NCBI GenBank assembly: GCA_021613375.1
Contig: CM038714.1
Span: 41,939,623-42,003,622, forward strand
Length of the DNA: 64,000 nucleotides
Direction of reading: 5' to 3'
Origin: Megaleporinus macrocephalus
Taxonomy: Eukaryota; Chordata; Actinopteri; Characiformes; Anostomidae
The first letter of the stretch is position 1; each line of letters opens with the position of its first letter. The position numbers and the translations under genes are program-made. The notes under the pieces are model-generated. The model was not told the DNA's origin. It saw only the letters and a list, made by a program, of their open reading frames with translations, and searched no databases. Of this stretch, positions 12,372 to 23,605 are shown piece after piece.

Positions 12372-12637
12372 ACAAAGACCTAACAAAGACCTCCTGAACG
12401 TTTGAGTTATTAGTTAGTGACATACCCTCAGGAACGGGGCAAAATAATCCCCAGAGTATTGTCAGAGGTGGTCTACCTTCACTCCCTTAGTAAAACAAAA
12501 AAATACATATTCATTGAACTGTTCTTGTTCATTTTCTACAACAATCTGTCATTGCAAGCATTATTGGCATCACAAAGATGTTGTTACAGTGCATCTCGGT
12601 AGTAGGACCCATTTTTTAAAAAGTAGCCCTTCTTGTT

Positions 12638-12652
12638 TAAGGAGGGGGGAAT
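12638..12652 (+). other. Polypurine tract of the gypsy element
   Basis: AAGGAGGGGGGAATA sits directly before the TG of the 3' LTR, the position and composition expected for the plus-strand primer of reverse transcription. Confidence 0.8.
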
Positions 12653-12805
12653 ATGTCATGTATTGAGTATCTCCTGGCAGTCCAGTAGGTGTCACTATAT
12701 ACTGCACTCCGTGTGTATGCCTCACCTTGAACATGAGCCAAGCTCCTAGTTCTCTCTTTTATTTGTTGTAACAGTATAAGTTGATAAAATACCTAAGACA
12801 TGATA
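12653..12805 (+). repeat. 3' LTR of the gypsy element
   Basis: Begins TGTCATGTATTGAGTATC right after the polypurine tract and shares its first 50 bp with 8398-8450. The right limit is set by the GAAAC repeat. The last bases are TA rather than the usual CA, which one substitution would explain. The resulting length of 153 bp is short for an LTR, so an internal deletion is possible. Confidence 0.65.
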
Positions 12806-12810
12806 GAAAC

Positions 12811-13395
12811 TTAATCAGGACTAATGTGTGTGGAACTGCCTCCAGATCAGTATGAGTAAAACCAAAGTGGATTTTCACTGGACTAAACAACCCCAGTAAA
12901 CTTCTTGGGTATGGACATTCCGATTGTTAAACCTTATCTGGGTCTTCATTTGAGCAATTGACTGGACTGGAAAAGGCTGGAACAGACTATATGTTGAGGA
13001 TGCTCAGATCTTTTAAAAGGCATATACAGGGTGCACTTCTAAAGTCATTCTATAACACTGAGGGGGCATCATCCATTTTTTATAGTGTGGTCTGTTGGGG
13101 AGGCTGGCTGATGCTCACTGGAGTCTTTGGAGGCAGTGTGAGGGAGGAGGAGGATGATGTCTAAGCTGTCATCCTTAAGGAAGAACAATTCCCATCTATT
13201 GCAGGAGACTGGGGCAGCCCTGGGCAATTCCTTAACAGCCCTAGCAACAGTCTCCTCCACCTGCAGTGTAAATGGGAGATAACACAGGTCCTTTCCTTTT
13301 GCTGCTGTCAGACCTTACAAGCATGATTGCCCCAAGCAAATCACCTAACATCCTCTTCACATAAACATCTGGACTATATCCCTCTGATCACAGTA
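12811..13395 (+). pseudogene. LINE ORF2 C-terminal fragment, 3' part
   Basis: Translation gives NCLQISMSKTK, then a GLHLSN-LDW segment, then FKRHIQGALLKSFYN followed by SSIFYSVVCWGG. This is the post-RT region of fish LINEs (NCLQLNVSKTKE..., YLG.HL...LDW, ALLKTFYD, ASAIFY.VVCW). Later LTALATVSSTCSV fits the downstream LTALGSSFS block. Stops and shifts show decay. It continues the 8150-8397 fragment. Confidence 0.7.
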
Positions 13396-14785
13396 ATAAT
13401 GTACACCTTTCATTATATTATATATACAATATTTATATTTTCATATATATAACTTTATATTTTGTCCTTCTTACCCAAGCTTTTATCTTATTTAAAAAAA
13501 AAAAATTGAAGCTTCTGCATAATGTTCTATTTAATTTCTTTTTTTAATCTGGCACTGAAATTGAGCAACATTTAAAAGATTTTGACTGTAAAATAAACCA
13601 ATGAAGGGTGGTCTCTGACTTCTACATGCTACTGTGTTTAAAAAAAAAAGATAGAAGAGATGGGAAAGAAGAATAAGGTTATGGATCGCTAGTTACTGGA
13701 GGAATGCGTGTCCCCAGTATGACTGTTCAGGTACACAAGAGAATCCAGTCATTCCAGACATTCCCTCTATGAGGAATCTTCAGTTGCTAGATCCTACATA
13801 AACCTACTGGTGCTGGGTGCTACTAATTGGACGCAGTGTGCCACAGCAAGCCTTCCACTCACGAAACCATAGGTTATAAGGCTGTTTTAGAGCATGTGGG
13901 TGGCTAATTAGAGCTGGATGTAATTGGACCAACAGTGTAGGAGGCCAAGAAGAGCCAACAATGTTAACAGCAGGATGGCCTGGGTGTCTGATAGAGGAAT
14001 CCACCCCTGCAAACATACAAAGGTGCTAATATTGTGCTGTGACACCTGCCAGGCATTCAGTTCTTTTCATTTCATGATGTTATTGTTTTTAATAGCTTTT
14101 GTAGGAGCATTGGACATTGATTATAGACCCGTGGTCTGGACATTTGTTCAAAATACATGCTTTTCGTGCTGGTGGAAACATATTATAATTGCTTAAAGTA
14201 AAACATTGAATTGGAGGGGATTTGCCGCATCCAATTGCTACTTTTGCTTTAACCTAAGCTGAGGCATTCTTAACCTTACCTAAGGTTTGGTATATTGGAA
14301 CAGACTGAAGGCTTGGGCTCTTTCATGAACCTCTCATCTGCCAGTCACTCAGTTGTGTAAATATAACAAAAGCCCACTCATCTCTGAGCTCCATCTCTAC
14401 ATTTCCAATGTTTTCTAACAGAAAAAGGAGCTAAAGCTGTACAGAGTATCACATATTTAACTAGCCTAGCTGGCAAGATCCAACATCCCATGACCTGTTA
14501 CACAACAGCTTGAGTCAGTAACCTAGAAAAGAATATGTAACAGTTGGTCTGGCTAAAGCTATTAAGCTTAGCTATATCAGTTACAGTGCATCTACATGTT
14601 GGACTAAATGGCTGTAGGACTAAATGGGGGCAAAGAGGACCTCCTCCTATGATATGCAATGCTGGGCTAAAATCTTTATATGCAGCTGGTTCCTCACCAG
14701 AGGGGGGGCTTGAGAGCTCAAAGGCATGACACAGGGGTGCTATATCTTTATCCTGGAGATCTGGCACCCTAAAGATTTCAGGTCA
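13396..14785. other. No gene recognised
   Basis: Short TATATA- and A-rich tracts near 13415-13510. The stretch 14740-14790 (CCTGGAGATCTGGCACCCT and following) resembles a common dispersed fish repeat that seems to have seeded the adjoining minisatellite. Confidence 0.4.
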
Positions 14786-14789
14786 AGCA

Positions 14790-16015
14790 CACTGGACTCA
14801 CTTAGAGCACACACGTCTTATACAGAACACACGTGACTCATATAGAACATACCTGGCTCATACAAAACACACCTGTCTAATACAGAACACACCTGACTCA
14901 TATAGAACACTCCAGTCTTATATAGAACACACCTGACTCATATAGAACATACCTGGCTCATACAGAACACACCTGTCTAATACAGAACACACCTGACTCA
15001 TATAGAACACTCCAGTCTTATATAGAACGCTCCAGTCTTATACAGAATACACCTGGCTCATATAGAACACACCTGACTCATATACAATTACTGGCTCATA
15101 TAGAACACACCTGGCTCTTACAGAACACACCTGTCTAATACAGAACACACCTGACTCATATAGAACACTCCAGACTTATATAGAATGCTCCAGTCTTATA
15201 CAGAATACACCTGGCTCATATAGAACACACCTGGCTCATACAGAACACACCTGTCTAATACAGAACACACCTGACTCATATAGAACATACCTGGCTCATA
15301 CAGAACACACCTGTCTAATACAGAACACACCTGACTCATATAGAACATACCTGGCTCATACAGAACACACCTGTCTAATACAGAACACACCTGACTCATA
15401 TAGAACACACCTGGCTCATATAGAACCCACCTGGCTCATATAGAACACTCCAGACTTATATAGAACACTCCAGACTTATATAGAATACACCAGGCTCATA
15501 TAGAACACACCTGGCTCATATAAAACACTCCAGTCTTATACAGAACACACCTGTCTAATACAGAACACACCTGGCTCATATAGAACATACCTGGCTCATA
15601 CAGAACACACCTGTCTAATACAGAACACACCTGACTCATATAGAACACACCAGGCTCATATAGAACACACCTGGCTCATATAGAACACACCTGGCTCATA
15701 TAAAACACTCCAGACTTATATAGAATACACCAGGCTCATATAGAACACACCTGGCTCATATAGAACACACCTGGCTCATATAAAACACTCCAGACTTATA
15801 TAGAACACACCTGGCTCATATAGAACACACCTGGCTCATATAGAACACTCCAGACTTATATAGAACACACCTGGCTCATATAAAACACTCCAGACTTACC
15901 TAGAACATACCTGGCTCATATAAAACACTCCAGACTTACCTAGAACACACCTGGCTCATATAGAACACACCTGGCTAATATAAAACACTCCAGACTTACC
16001 TAGAACACACCTCTC
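14790..16015. repeat. 20-bp minisatellite (about 60 copies)
   Basis: A tandem array of a 20-bp unit close to TATAGAACACACCTGGCTCA, with variants GACTCA, GTCTAA and a CTCCAG(A/T)CTTA form. The unit contains the CACACCTG phrase of the flanking dispersed repeat. Open frames here repeat the unit and are not genes. Confidence 0.95.
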
Positions 16016-16207
16016 TGGAGTCTGTATGCAAAAGTTACACTTTTCTCAGATTTCAGATCTAAATGGTCAGCAGTGTTGTATAATGATTGTGTAATAATAT
16101 AATGACTGTATAATGATTTGTTCAGTGACTGTGTCTGAAAATGTGACTACATTTGTACATATCTATACAACCTGGCCTGCTGACGTTACAAATAAGACTC
16201 TTGCATT

Positions 16208-17325
16208 TACAGTTTTTTCCTGTTGCTAACACACTAAAATGACCTGCATAGCACAATTATTTAACTTGACACACAGAGAGCAAAACCTCTTCTTAAGTCG
16301 CCATTCAAAATGACACTGCGTGAGCTAATTGGCTAATATATGTGCCACCAGGCCCCGAACACCTCAATGGTTAGCTGTTACAACTTCAATCAGGAATTAA
16401 GCTCTATAAAAAGACCTCAGGTGAGCCCCTTACTGTACACCAACGATGGAAGACGTTGCAGAGAGAGGAAGAGAATGAGAGTGAGAATGAGAGTGGTAGG
16501 AAGTGTGAGAGGTAGGGGTAGAGCTGGAAGAGGAGTTCATGGCCAAAGAAGACAACAACTTTCAATTGAAATCAGATTGAAGTAACCTTAGTTGACCATT
16601 TCATCAACCATGCGTTGACAATGCGAGAGGCTGGACAGAGAGTGCAGCTCAACTTGAGCCAATTTACTGTCACCTCTGTCATCTGGATATTTAGACTGGA
16701 GTACATGTATTTAACCAAAATTTCTATAGTACCCCATATCACAGTGTTCCAGTTGGGTGACCCCTGTTTACTTCATGAATGGCTGATGTCATACACTGAC
16801 TGTACAAGTCTCCTGTATATGTACTCTACTGTGGGGGAAATATCTTTAGGCTGCATCGTCCAAGCCCTATTATTTTCTGTTTACTGAGAGATGCAACCAT
16901 GGTTTCAGTTTGCTTCAGTTGTTTTGGTTCCCTCCAGTGTAAATATATCTGCTGTGCATATGTTGCACTGACCTGTCTGGTGAAAAATAAAAATAGAACA
17001 GCAGTATGTGCATGTATCTGCAAATAATTCTGTGAATGTGAACAATCTGGACTATTTTATCATTATGGCAGAGCATGCTAAAGATGACAGTGCTTTTTCA
17101 TTACGCCCAACAGTGTGTAGTTGGTTAGACAAAAATCTGGTAGTAGGAATGAAGTGTGTGCCAGTTGGTGCAAAAGTTTGATTTTGATAATGCTATATGT
17201 AGTTTTGGTTGCAGTGTTTAATTTTCGCAATATATATGAGGTATTTTGCAGTTTGGGTATGTGGTTTTGTGAATTGTGTTAAGTATTTTGAAAAAAAAAA
17301 AACAGCCTAGTTTACAAAAACTGTA
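16208..17325 (+). mobile_element. Tc1/mariner (IS630)-like transposon relic
   Basis: The left end TACAGTTTTTT (16208) and right end AAAAACTGTA (to 17325) are inverted copies flanked by the TA dinucleotide, as for Tc1/mariner elements. Inside are a decayed transposase N-terminus and AT-rich noncoding DNA with no catalytic domain left. Length 1118 bp; most of a catalytic region is absent, so it is an internally deleted, immobile copy. Confidence 0.65.
16447..16700 (+). pseudogene. Transposase N-terminal (HTH) fragment
   Basis: A basic Arg/Gly-rich leader (RMRVVGSVRGRGRAGRG) is followed, after a stop and frame change near 16580, by LVDHFINHALTMREAGQRVQ, then NLSQFTVTSVIWIFR. This pattern (VDHVINHGLTMREAG.RVQPNL.RFTV.SIIR.FR) is a helix-turn-helix start I recognise from fish IS630/Tc1-type transposase-derived proteins. 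The DDE/DDD catalytic half is missing. Confidence 0.6.
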
Positions 17326-18220
17326 AAAAACATAATATTAACTAGTAGCTGGTGCAATATTAAAGTAAAGAAATAGCCCTATAGACTACACACAAGACAA
17401 TGACTGAATGGATGTCAACAGTGTTATTTGCCGAGATCTTAAAAGGTGATTTTTCCATTTTCACTCACCTGAGATTATGAAACCATCATTCTTTTTCTAA
17501 GCATGAGGCTTAGCTGTAGTCTTTATTTTTTGTGGATTATTCTGTTTTAGATGGTGTGGCTAAATCTGTCTCTCTGTTGACATGTGATAATGCATTGCAT
17601 GGTAATACGTTGCGGTACAGACTAATGATATCTGAGGATGAAATCAAGCAGAGACTTGATCCCCCTCTTGCATAAGCAGCTGTGCTGGCTCAAAACCAGC
17701 TGCTATACAGGCACACTGTATGATGAGTGGGCTATATCAACACATATATTACACAATATTCCCCAAACTACTTGTGCTGACAAATGTGGCTGAACAGTTG
17801 GATCTATAGTAAGCGAAGTGGATTGCTGGTCAGTGATAGGGAATCGAAAAATAAACATGACCCCTGTATCAGGCAGAGGAGGTTTTCTTATAGAGTTCAT
17901 GCATACTGAAAGCCTGTATTTAATAAATACACTATTTAATAGTCCTTGACCCTCACATTTATTAACCGCTTGTACAATGGATCAGTAACTACTCTATTAT
18001 TAGGTAACTTATAAGGTTAGACAGTGTACATGTGAATACACTTTACTTGAACTCTGTTACATAACAATGATATTATGTTATGACAAGTTATGGCAAAAGT
18101 CTTATGCTTTGATGACAGATTTCATTAATTTTTCCGTTACCAGTAATTGTCTTAACAGACACCATACTGTATGATAACAACATAATGTCACATAATATCA
18201 CGAATGCACTAACCAGGCAC
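17326..18220. other. No gene; possible MITE arm at 18030-18220
   Basis: The first part is featureless. From about 18030 there are repeated ATGACAAGT/ATAATGTCACATAATATCA phrases. Similar phrases resume after 18800 (TAATGACAACTCATGACG), suggesting an older element split by the 18221-18730 repeat. Confidence 0.35.
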
Positions 18221-18730
18221 ATAATAAAGTACACCTCCTTGTATCTACACTCACTGTTCATTTTATCAGTTCCATGCACCATATATGTGCTCTCTATAGT
18301 TCTATAATTGCAGCCTGTAGTCCATCACCCACTTCTTTAATGGTCAGGACACTCACATGTGTTTTAGTGTATGTTGTGCTAGGGTTGTGAGTGGACCAGA
18401 CACAGCAGAGCCTCTGGAGTGTTTAAACACATTAGTGTCACTGCTGGACTGAAAATAGTCCACCAACCAAAAATACCCAGCCAACAGTGTCCAGCGAGCA
18501 GCATCCTGTGACCACTGATAAACTACTAGAGGATGACCAACACAAATGGCTCAGCAACAGATGCGCTGTTGTCCCTGACTTTACATCTACAAGGTGGGCC
18601 AGCAAAGTAGGAGTGTCTAGCAGCAATAAAACGTATGCAGAGAAACAGGTTACAGTCTGTAACAGTTGAACTACAAGGTGCATCTATATGGATAGTGAAG
18701 CTGAAACAATGGAAAATGACAAGGAGTGAC
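18221..18730. repeat. Dispersed fish repeat, family C, copy 1
   Basis: Contains CACTCACTGTTCATTTTATC, a CTGTAGTCCATC phrase, AGTGTCACTGCTGGACTGA with AATAGTCCACCAACCA, and TTTACATCTACAAGGTGG. The same ordered phrases recur at 54085-54440 and 58690-59040. I associate the family with otophysan fish genomes. Open frames in it are not coding. Confidence 0.7.
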
Positions 18731-18960
18731 AGAACATTGAGTATTTTGGCTGAATATGTTCTTAGTAGATGTAATAACATTAAAGTTATGACATATGACC
18801 GGTTACTGCAATGGTAACATTGCTATATTATTATATTACTAGACTTTATTTGTAATGACAACTCATGACGCCATATAACATTAAATGTTTATGGCATGGT
18901 CATGTCTATGTTACATACCCCAGAGGACCAGCGCCCCCAGTTATATGTCTATATATTGCA

Positions 18961-20060
18961 ATTGTGATATGCCTTGCCCTATATATTATTAATTATAATT
19001 TATAATTTTAAAGCTTTAAGGTCAGTCTGTGGTATCTATACCAACTAGTATACCAAAATATACTGTATGTGCTTTTGCTGGAGCATGTGAACACCCGCAG
19101 TTGATCCAGCACCCACAGAAACACTCATCTGGAACTGTGATTCGTCAGATACTCACAGCTCAGAGTAAAGAATGTTGACTTTTATTTGCATGTCATACAA
19201 TTATATATTACTGATGCAAACACAATTATATGTTGTTTATTTAAGACAACCAAGTAAAACATATATCAGTGCAATAAAACTGAGAATGGTTACTATTTGT
19301 ATGACAACATTGGTAGATTTTTAATAAACCTGTGATTAAGTCCTAACTGAACAATAGAACCTAGTATTGTCCTCACTGTTGTAAAGTTTTAACTTTAAAC
19401 CTTTAACATTTAAGATGTAATTTAAGGCCTAATGGGAAAAATTTACAACTCAAAAACTAATTAGAAGGAGCTAAGACATTTTAGCTGTATGAGATAAATA
19501 AAAGATTTTGTGTGAACTATCAGAGTATATAGTAGCGTTTAGGTCCTGTAGTAGTGCTTTCTCTACCTAATGAGCAACATAAGCAACAGCTTAGGGCCTC
19601 GCAACCACTCACAAGGGCCCCTAACAACTACTTTATTATTACTGTACCATCATATTGATGAAAAATCTTGAGTTAATTAGAAAAATCATATCTCAAAACA
19701 GAACATGTACACCTATAGCTGGAAAATGGAGAAAAAAGAGAAGATGAGGTGAAAATTGGCTTTAATATTATGCCATTTTGGCTTGTAGTTAGACAACAAG
19801 AGGTAATAAATCTGGGGTCTGCCTAACAAAGCAGGTTTAAGTTGACAACAAACTTTCTTTTAGCTTCACAAAGCCTAACAAACACAGATGTGGTTAACTT
19901 ATTTTACAACAACAGATAACAACTTTCTCTGTTATTGCAGTTTTAGGTACTGAGGCTGTGATCAAATCACAGAAGAAGTAAAAGTAATACAATTATGCAA
20001 GCACAGAAAAACACAACACTGTCCAACGGTACCAGGGTTAGACTGAAGTAAGCAAGGGGA
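18961..20060. other. No gene recognised
   Basis: AT-rich, no domains or element ends recognised. Confidence 0.4.
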
Positions 20061-20063
20061 GCC

Positions 20064-20125
20064 ATCCATCCATCCATTCATAATCTTCTGCTTTGTCCCG
20101 CTAGTCGGGGTCGGGGGTGACAGTG
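20064..20125 (-). repeat. LINE 3' tail fragment
   Basis: CCATCCATCCATCC followed by CTTCTGCTTTGTCCCGCTAG and GGGGTCGGGGG is the reverse complement of the GATG-tailed 3' end of a common fish LINE. The same tail is at 34371-34432. Confidence 0.6.
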
Positions 20126-20308
20126 CCCAATTAGCCAGTTGTACATAATTTAGACAGCTTATTGTTATTAAAAATGGTCTCCTTCTTACACTACATCAGC
20201 CAGCAAGATGTCAGCCAGCAGCCCATGTTTCTCATCAGATTTTTTTCAGATTTTTATCGTCTATCACTGTTTTGTATTGGAGAGATACTAATGCTGTTGA
20301 AGCCTTAC

Positions 20309-20387
20309 CCGTGATTGAACTCCATCCGGCGAGGATTCCCTCAGAACCACTTTACTGCCCATTTTCCCCATGTTCACCTCCAGCACC
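20309..20387 (-). CDS. Internal coding exon of an unidentified gene
   Basis: On the minus strand a pyrimidine-rich tract ending TTTATTCCAG is followed by 79 nt and then a good donor, GTAAGG. Only one frame is open across the exon. It reads VLEVNMGKMGSKVVLRESSP and then DGVQSR, with one leading base belonging to the previous codon and the last codon complete. The other two frames hit stops. Composition is higher in GC and CpG than the flanks. I do not recognise the family. The short basic/serine segment could be cytoplasmic. No second exon could be linked with confidence, so introns are presumably long and the gene extends outside or is hidden in this window. Confidence 0.65.
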
Positions 20388-20610
20388 CTGGAATAAACAA
20401 ACACACAAAGAGCTCTTTACATTTACATACTAGCAAAGAGCTTTCGGACTAAAGCCAGCGAAGATACTGAGGTAAACTCGCGAACTGTGTGGCACATACT
20501 TAAAACCCTATGGACATAGAAATGCTAGGATTAATGTCAATTATAAAATAATACGCATTCATTAATGTAGTCACATTTATATTCTATGCTGCATAAATGT
20601 TGAGACCAAA

Positions 20611-21647
20611 TGTTCAGGTAGAAGTATAGATACTAGGGTTTAAAAATACTTCTGTAGAAGTTGAAGTATCAACTCAAGTAAAGTGTAAAAATACTGCTTT
20701 CAGAACTACTTAAAGTATAAAAGTAAAAGTAATGTAAGGGGGAAAAAATGCTATTAAGAACAAACGCTTAGGCTACACTACAGGGGTCTATAGTGCACTA
20801 GCCCACCTCCCCGAAAAAATCATCTTCTAAAAGTCATAATGACTATAATGTTATATTAAAATGTTAATGTTGATAAATCTGGGATGTACTAGGCTGTTTC
20901 CTGTTTCAGCCACATATATACCCATTGAAAATGAATGTAGTTTAGTACAATGTAAATGTATTAAAGAAGCATATCTGTTTACTACTGAGCATTAACATGT
21001 GTTTCATGGAGCAGAAGATATGATGACTAGTTGTTTATAAGTATTGTAATGGTGCACAAAGTCATGTTATTGATGACCTTTACTGGAATGTAAATGTACA
21101 TAAATGAAAACAAGCAGAAATGAAATTGGAGTACCGAGGCTATGTTTAAAATGTAAGGAGTAGAAAGTACTGATAATGGAGTGTAAATGTAAGGAGTAGA
21201 AAGTACAGATAATGGAGTGTAAATGTAAGAAGTAGAAAGTACTGATAATGGAGTGTAAATGTAAGGAGTAGAAAGTACTGATAATGGAGTGTAAATGTAA
21301 GGAGTAGAAAGTACTGATAATGGAGTGTAAATGTAAGGAGTAGAAAGTACTGATAATGGAGTGTAAATGTAAGGAGTAGAAAGTACAGATAATGGAGTGT
21401 AAATGTAAGGAGTAGAAAGTACTGATAATGGAGTGTAAATGTAAGGAGTAGAAAGTACTGATAATAGAGTGTAAATGTAAGGAGTAGAAAGTACTGATAA
21501 TGGAGTATAAATGTAAGGAGTAGAAAGTACTGATAATGGAGTGTAAATGTAAGGAGTAAAAAGTACTGATAATGGAGTGTAAATGTAAGGAGTAGAAAGT
21601 ACAGATAATAGAGTGTAAATGTAAGGAGTTTACTTGACACCTCTGGC
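20611..21647. mobile_element. Non-autonomous DNA element with internal minisatellite
   Basis: The left part (AAGTATCAACTCAAGTAAAG, TAAAAGTAAAAGTAATGTAA) and the right end TTGACACCTCTG are hallmarks of an abundant fish MITE whose complete ends are CAGAGGTG/CACCTCTG. The element is bracketed by the direct repeat TGAGACCAAA (20601-20610 and 21648-21657), a likely target duplication. Much of the right half is occupied by a 36-bp tandem array. Confidence 0.65.
21148..21630. repeat. 36-bp minisatellite (about 13.4 copies)
   Basis: The unit is AAATGTAAGGAGTAGAAAGT plus ACTGATAATGGAGTGT, nearly perfect from copy to copy (T/A at one site, occasional G/A). Because 36 is divisible by three, the reverse strand stays open for over 200 codons as a 12-residue repeat (for example HSIISTFYSLHL). 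This is a spurious frame. Confidence 0.97.
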
Positions 21648-21775
21648 TGAGACCAAAAACTAGTAAATTGTATTCAGCATTGTTATCATTGACTATCATT
21701 GACACTCTAACATGGATCTGGATGAATTACAGCTTTCAGAATGAAAGTTCTTTCCACATTAGTTCAGCTGCATAT

Positions 21776-22327
21776 TGTCACAACTACGGTTCCTTCCAGC
21801 ACTTCTGATTTTCCTGACTCCAATTCCCAGAGTGCAACTCCCGATGACATCACACCCACATGTTCACAACACACCAATCACACATCACTTCCTCGTTCTG
21901 CCTCCCCAGAGTATTGGACACACACACCTGATACATATTAGACACACACACTATATAAACATCACACACACTCTTTCTCATTGTGAAGTTTTGCCAAACC
22001 CAGTTTCCTTGTCTTCCTATTTTGATCTCTGGTTCTGACTTCCTTTGATTCTGACTCTCTCTCTTGTTTCTCCCTACTGGTTCTGTTTGCTTGTGTTTTT
22101 TGACCTGACTACTCTTCTGTTCTCTTGACTCCTCTCTTGTCTATTCCTCATGTTTAGTTTGCCTGGCTTACTGATCTTCCGGTTGCGACCTCTGTCTGTA
22201 TCCTGGACTACGATCTTGTATTGCCTCTTTGTTGTGTTTGTTCGCCTGTTGCTGTTTTATTGGATTGCTACTTCTGTTAATAAATCTAATCTGACTTTTA
22301 GCTCTGCTAAAAGTTTTGTTTTTGACA
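21776..22327 (+). mobile_element. Solo LTR (Ty3/gypsy type)
   Basis: Starts TGTCACAACT and ends TTTTTGACA (TGTCA...TGACA termini). It is flanked by a perfect 5-bp duplication CATAT (21771-21775 and 22328-22332). A TATA box (CTATATAAAC near 21951) and an AATAAA signal at 22279-22284 give the U3-R-U5 layout. Promoter-proximal text (CCAATTCCCAGAGTGCAAC) resembles fish gypsy LTRs. No internal sequence remains, so it arose by LTR-LTR recombination. Short open frames inside are not genes. Confidence 0.88.
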
Positions 22328-22332
22328 CATAT

Positions 22333-23277
22333 ACACTTTTATATATATATATTACACCCATTGTTTTTGTGATTATTGCATGCTTTACTCTAAGACTAAA
22401 TAATTGTGCATGAATTCGTCTCAAAAACATAAGATTTTGAATAATCATAGAAACACCTGGCACTTCCTCAAAGAGAGAAGTGCACTCAGACACTAATCAC
22501 ACCAACAAACTGCTTTGCTAAAATGTAGCTGTTATGGTATGACCTCTTTTGCTTCCAACAGCTGTCACCTGTTTAAGTGAGCCATCTTAATTAAACTACA
22601 GTCTGTTTGTGTGCTCCGCTACTGCAGTCTATTAACAGAAGATTAAAACTGAAATTGATACATTAACACTAAGCTTGATCTATTTTAATAGTCATATCAC
22701 TGCAAACAGTGATGTCTTGGCAACTTTAAATGTGGTCAATATACACATGTATGTACTACATACTACAAAATGTTACTAAGGTTGCATAGACTAGTAAACT
22801 AGTTGTCAACTTCACTGCTCAGTGTGATGTTGACTGGTTGCTGATTATGATACTAAAAGAATGGATGCCTCAGAGAACACAACAGGGACGAAGTCTGGTT
22901 ATTGTGGGGTCTGTATCTCCAGTTTCCTAGCAAAACAATCCAGGGCTCATTTGAAAGAGTGCATCCTGCTTTACTGATCTGTAGAGTCTGGCTTTGTTCT
23001 CCGCTGATCTACAGAGCTTCAAAGATCAGATATTTAACTTTGTTATCTCTGATTTGATGCATCGGGACCATTACAGGGCTGTAAATTTCTCTGGCTCTCT
23101 AGACCTCCGCCTGGAGTGAGCATTTAGGCATGTTTGGCTTCTCAGGTTTTATCTATGATGTCATCATCAATCAGTCAACATTGATTTCACATTGACAACT
23201 TTCCATCACATAAATGTTGGCTTTAAAAAATGTAGTCGTGCAAGCCCTAATAGTCATTATCTATATTTGTTTAACGC

Positions 23278-23280
<3 letters not shown>
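22333..23280. other. No gene recognised
   Basis: AT-rich; no domains, splice-bounded exons or element ends recognised. Confidence 0.4.

Positions 23281-23349
<69 letters not shown>
23281..23349. repeat. (TA)n microsatellite
   Basis: About 30 TA dinucleotides, followed by imperfect TATAAT-rich sequence to about 23395. Confidence 0.97.
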
Positions 23350-23499
23350 GTTAGTATAATGTATAATATATTATATAAAATATCACAATATAAAATACAA
23401 CAAACTAAAAGTACTGTGGCATGTGTGGAACACATGACACCAAAGATATCTTTGGAGAAAATAAGAGGATTTGATGAAAAGCATGGTTGTAAAGCATGG

Positions 23500-23605
23500 T
23501 GGTGTATTTGTTTATTTTATTTGGATCCCCATTAGCTCCTATAGAGATAGCAACTATTCTTCCTGGGGTCCATCCAACATAAAACACACATATACATTGA
23601 ACATA
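23500..23605. repeat. Retroposon 3' fragment
   Basis: TATTTGGATCCCCATTAGCT and CTATTCTTCCTGGGGTCCA form a pair of phrases I recognise from the tail region of a dispersed fish retroposon. Downstream A-rich tracts to about 23800 could be its decayed tail. Confidence 0.5.

Larger units (their letters stand above)
8398..12805 (+). mobile_element. Decayed Ty3/gypsy LTR retrotransposon
   Basis: A 5' LTR remnant, gag, protease, reverse transcriptase, RNase H, integrase, polypurine tract and 3' LTR occur in the Ty3/gypsy order (integrase after RNase H). The 5-bp sequence GAAAC lies immediately before (8393-8397) and after (12806-12810) the element, consistent with a gypsy target duplication. LINE sequence on the two sides is continuous once the element is removed. 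Multiple frameshifts, stops, a protease active-site change and an integrase deletion make it non-functional. It carries MITE sequence in its 3' noncoding region. No envelope gene is seen. Confidence 0.85.

Noticed and set aside
14790..16015. Possible CRISPR-like array
   Set aside because: Units are contiguous 20-bp tandem copies with no spacers, in a vertebrate genome.
21067..21705. 212-codon minus-strand frame rich in HSIISTFYSLHL
   Set aside because: A 36-bp tandem unit read as a 12-residue repeat inside a MITE. Not a repeat protein gene.
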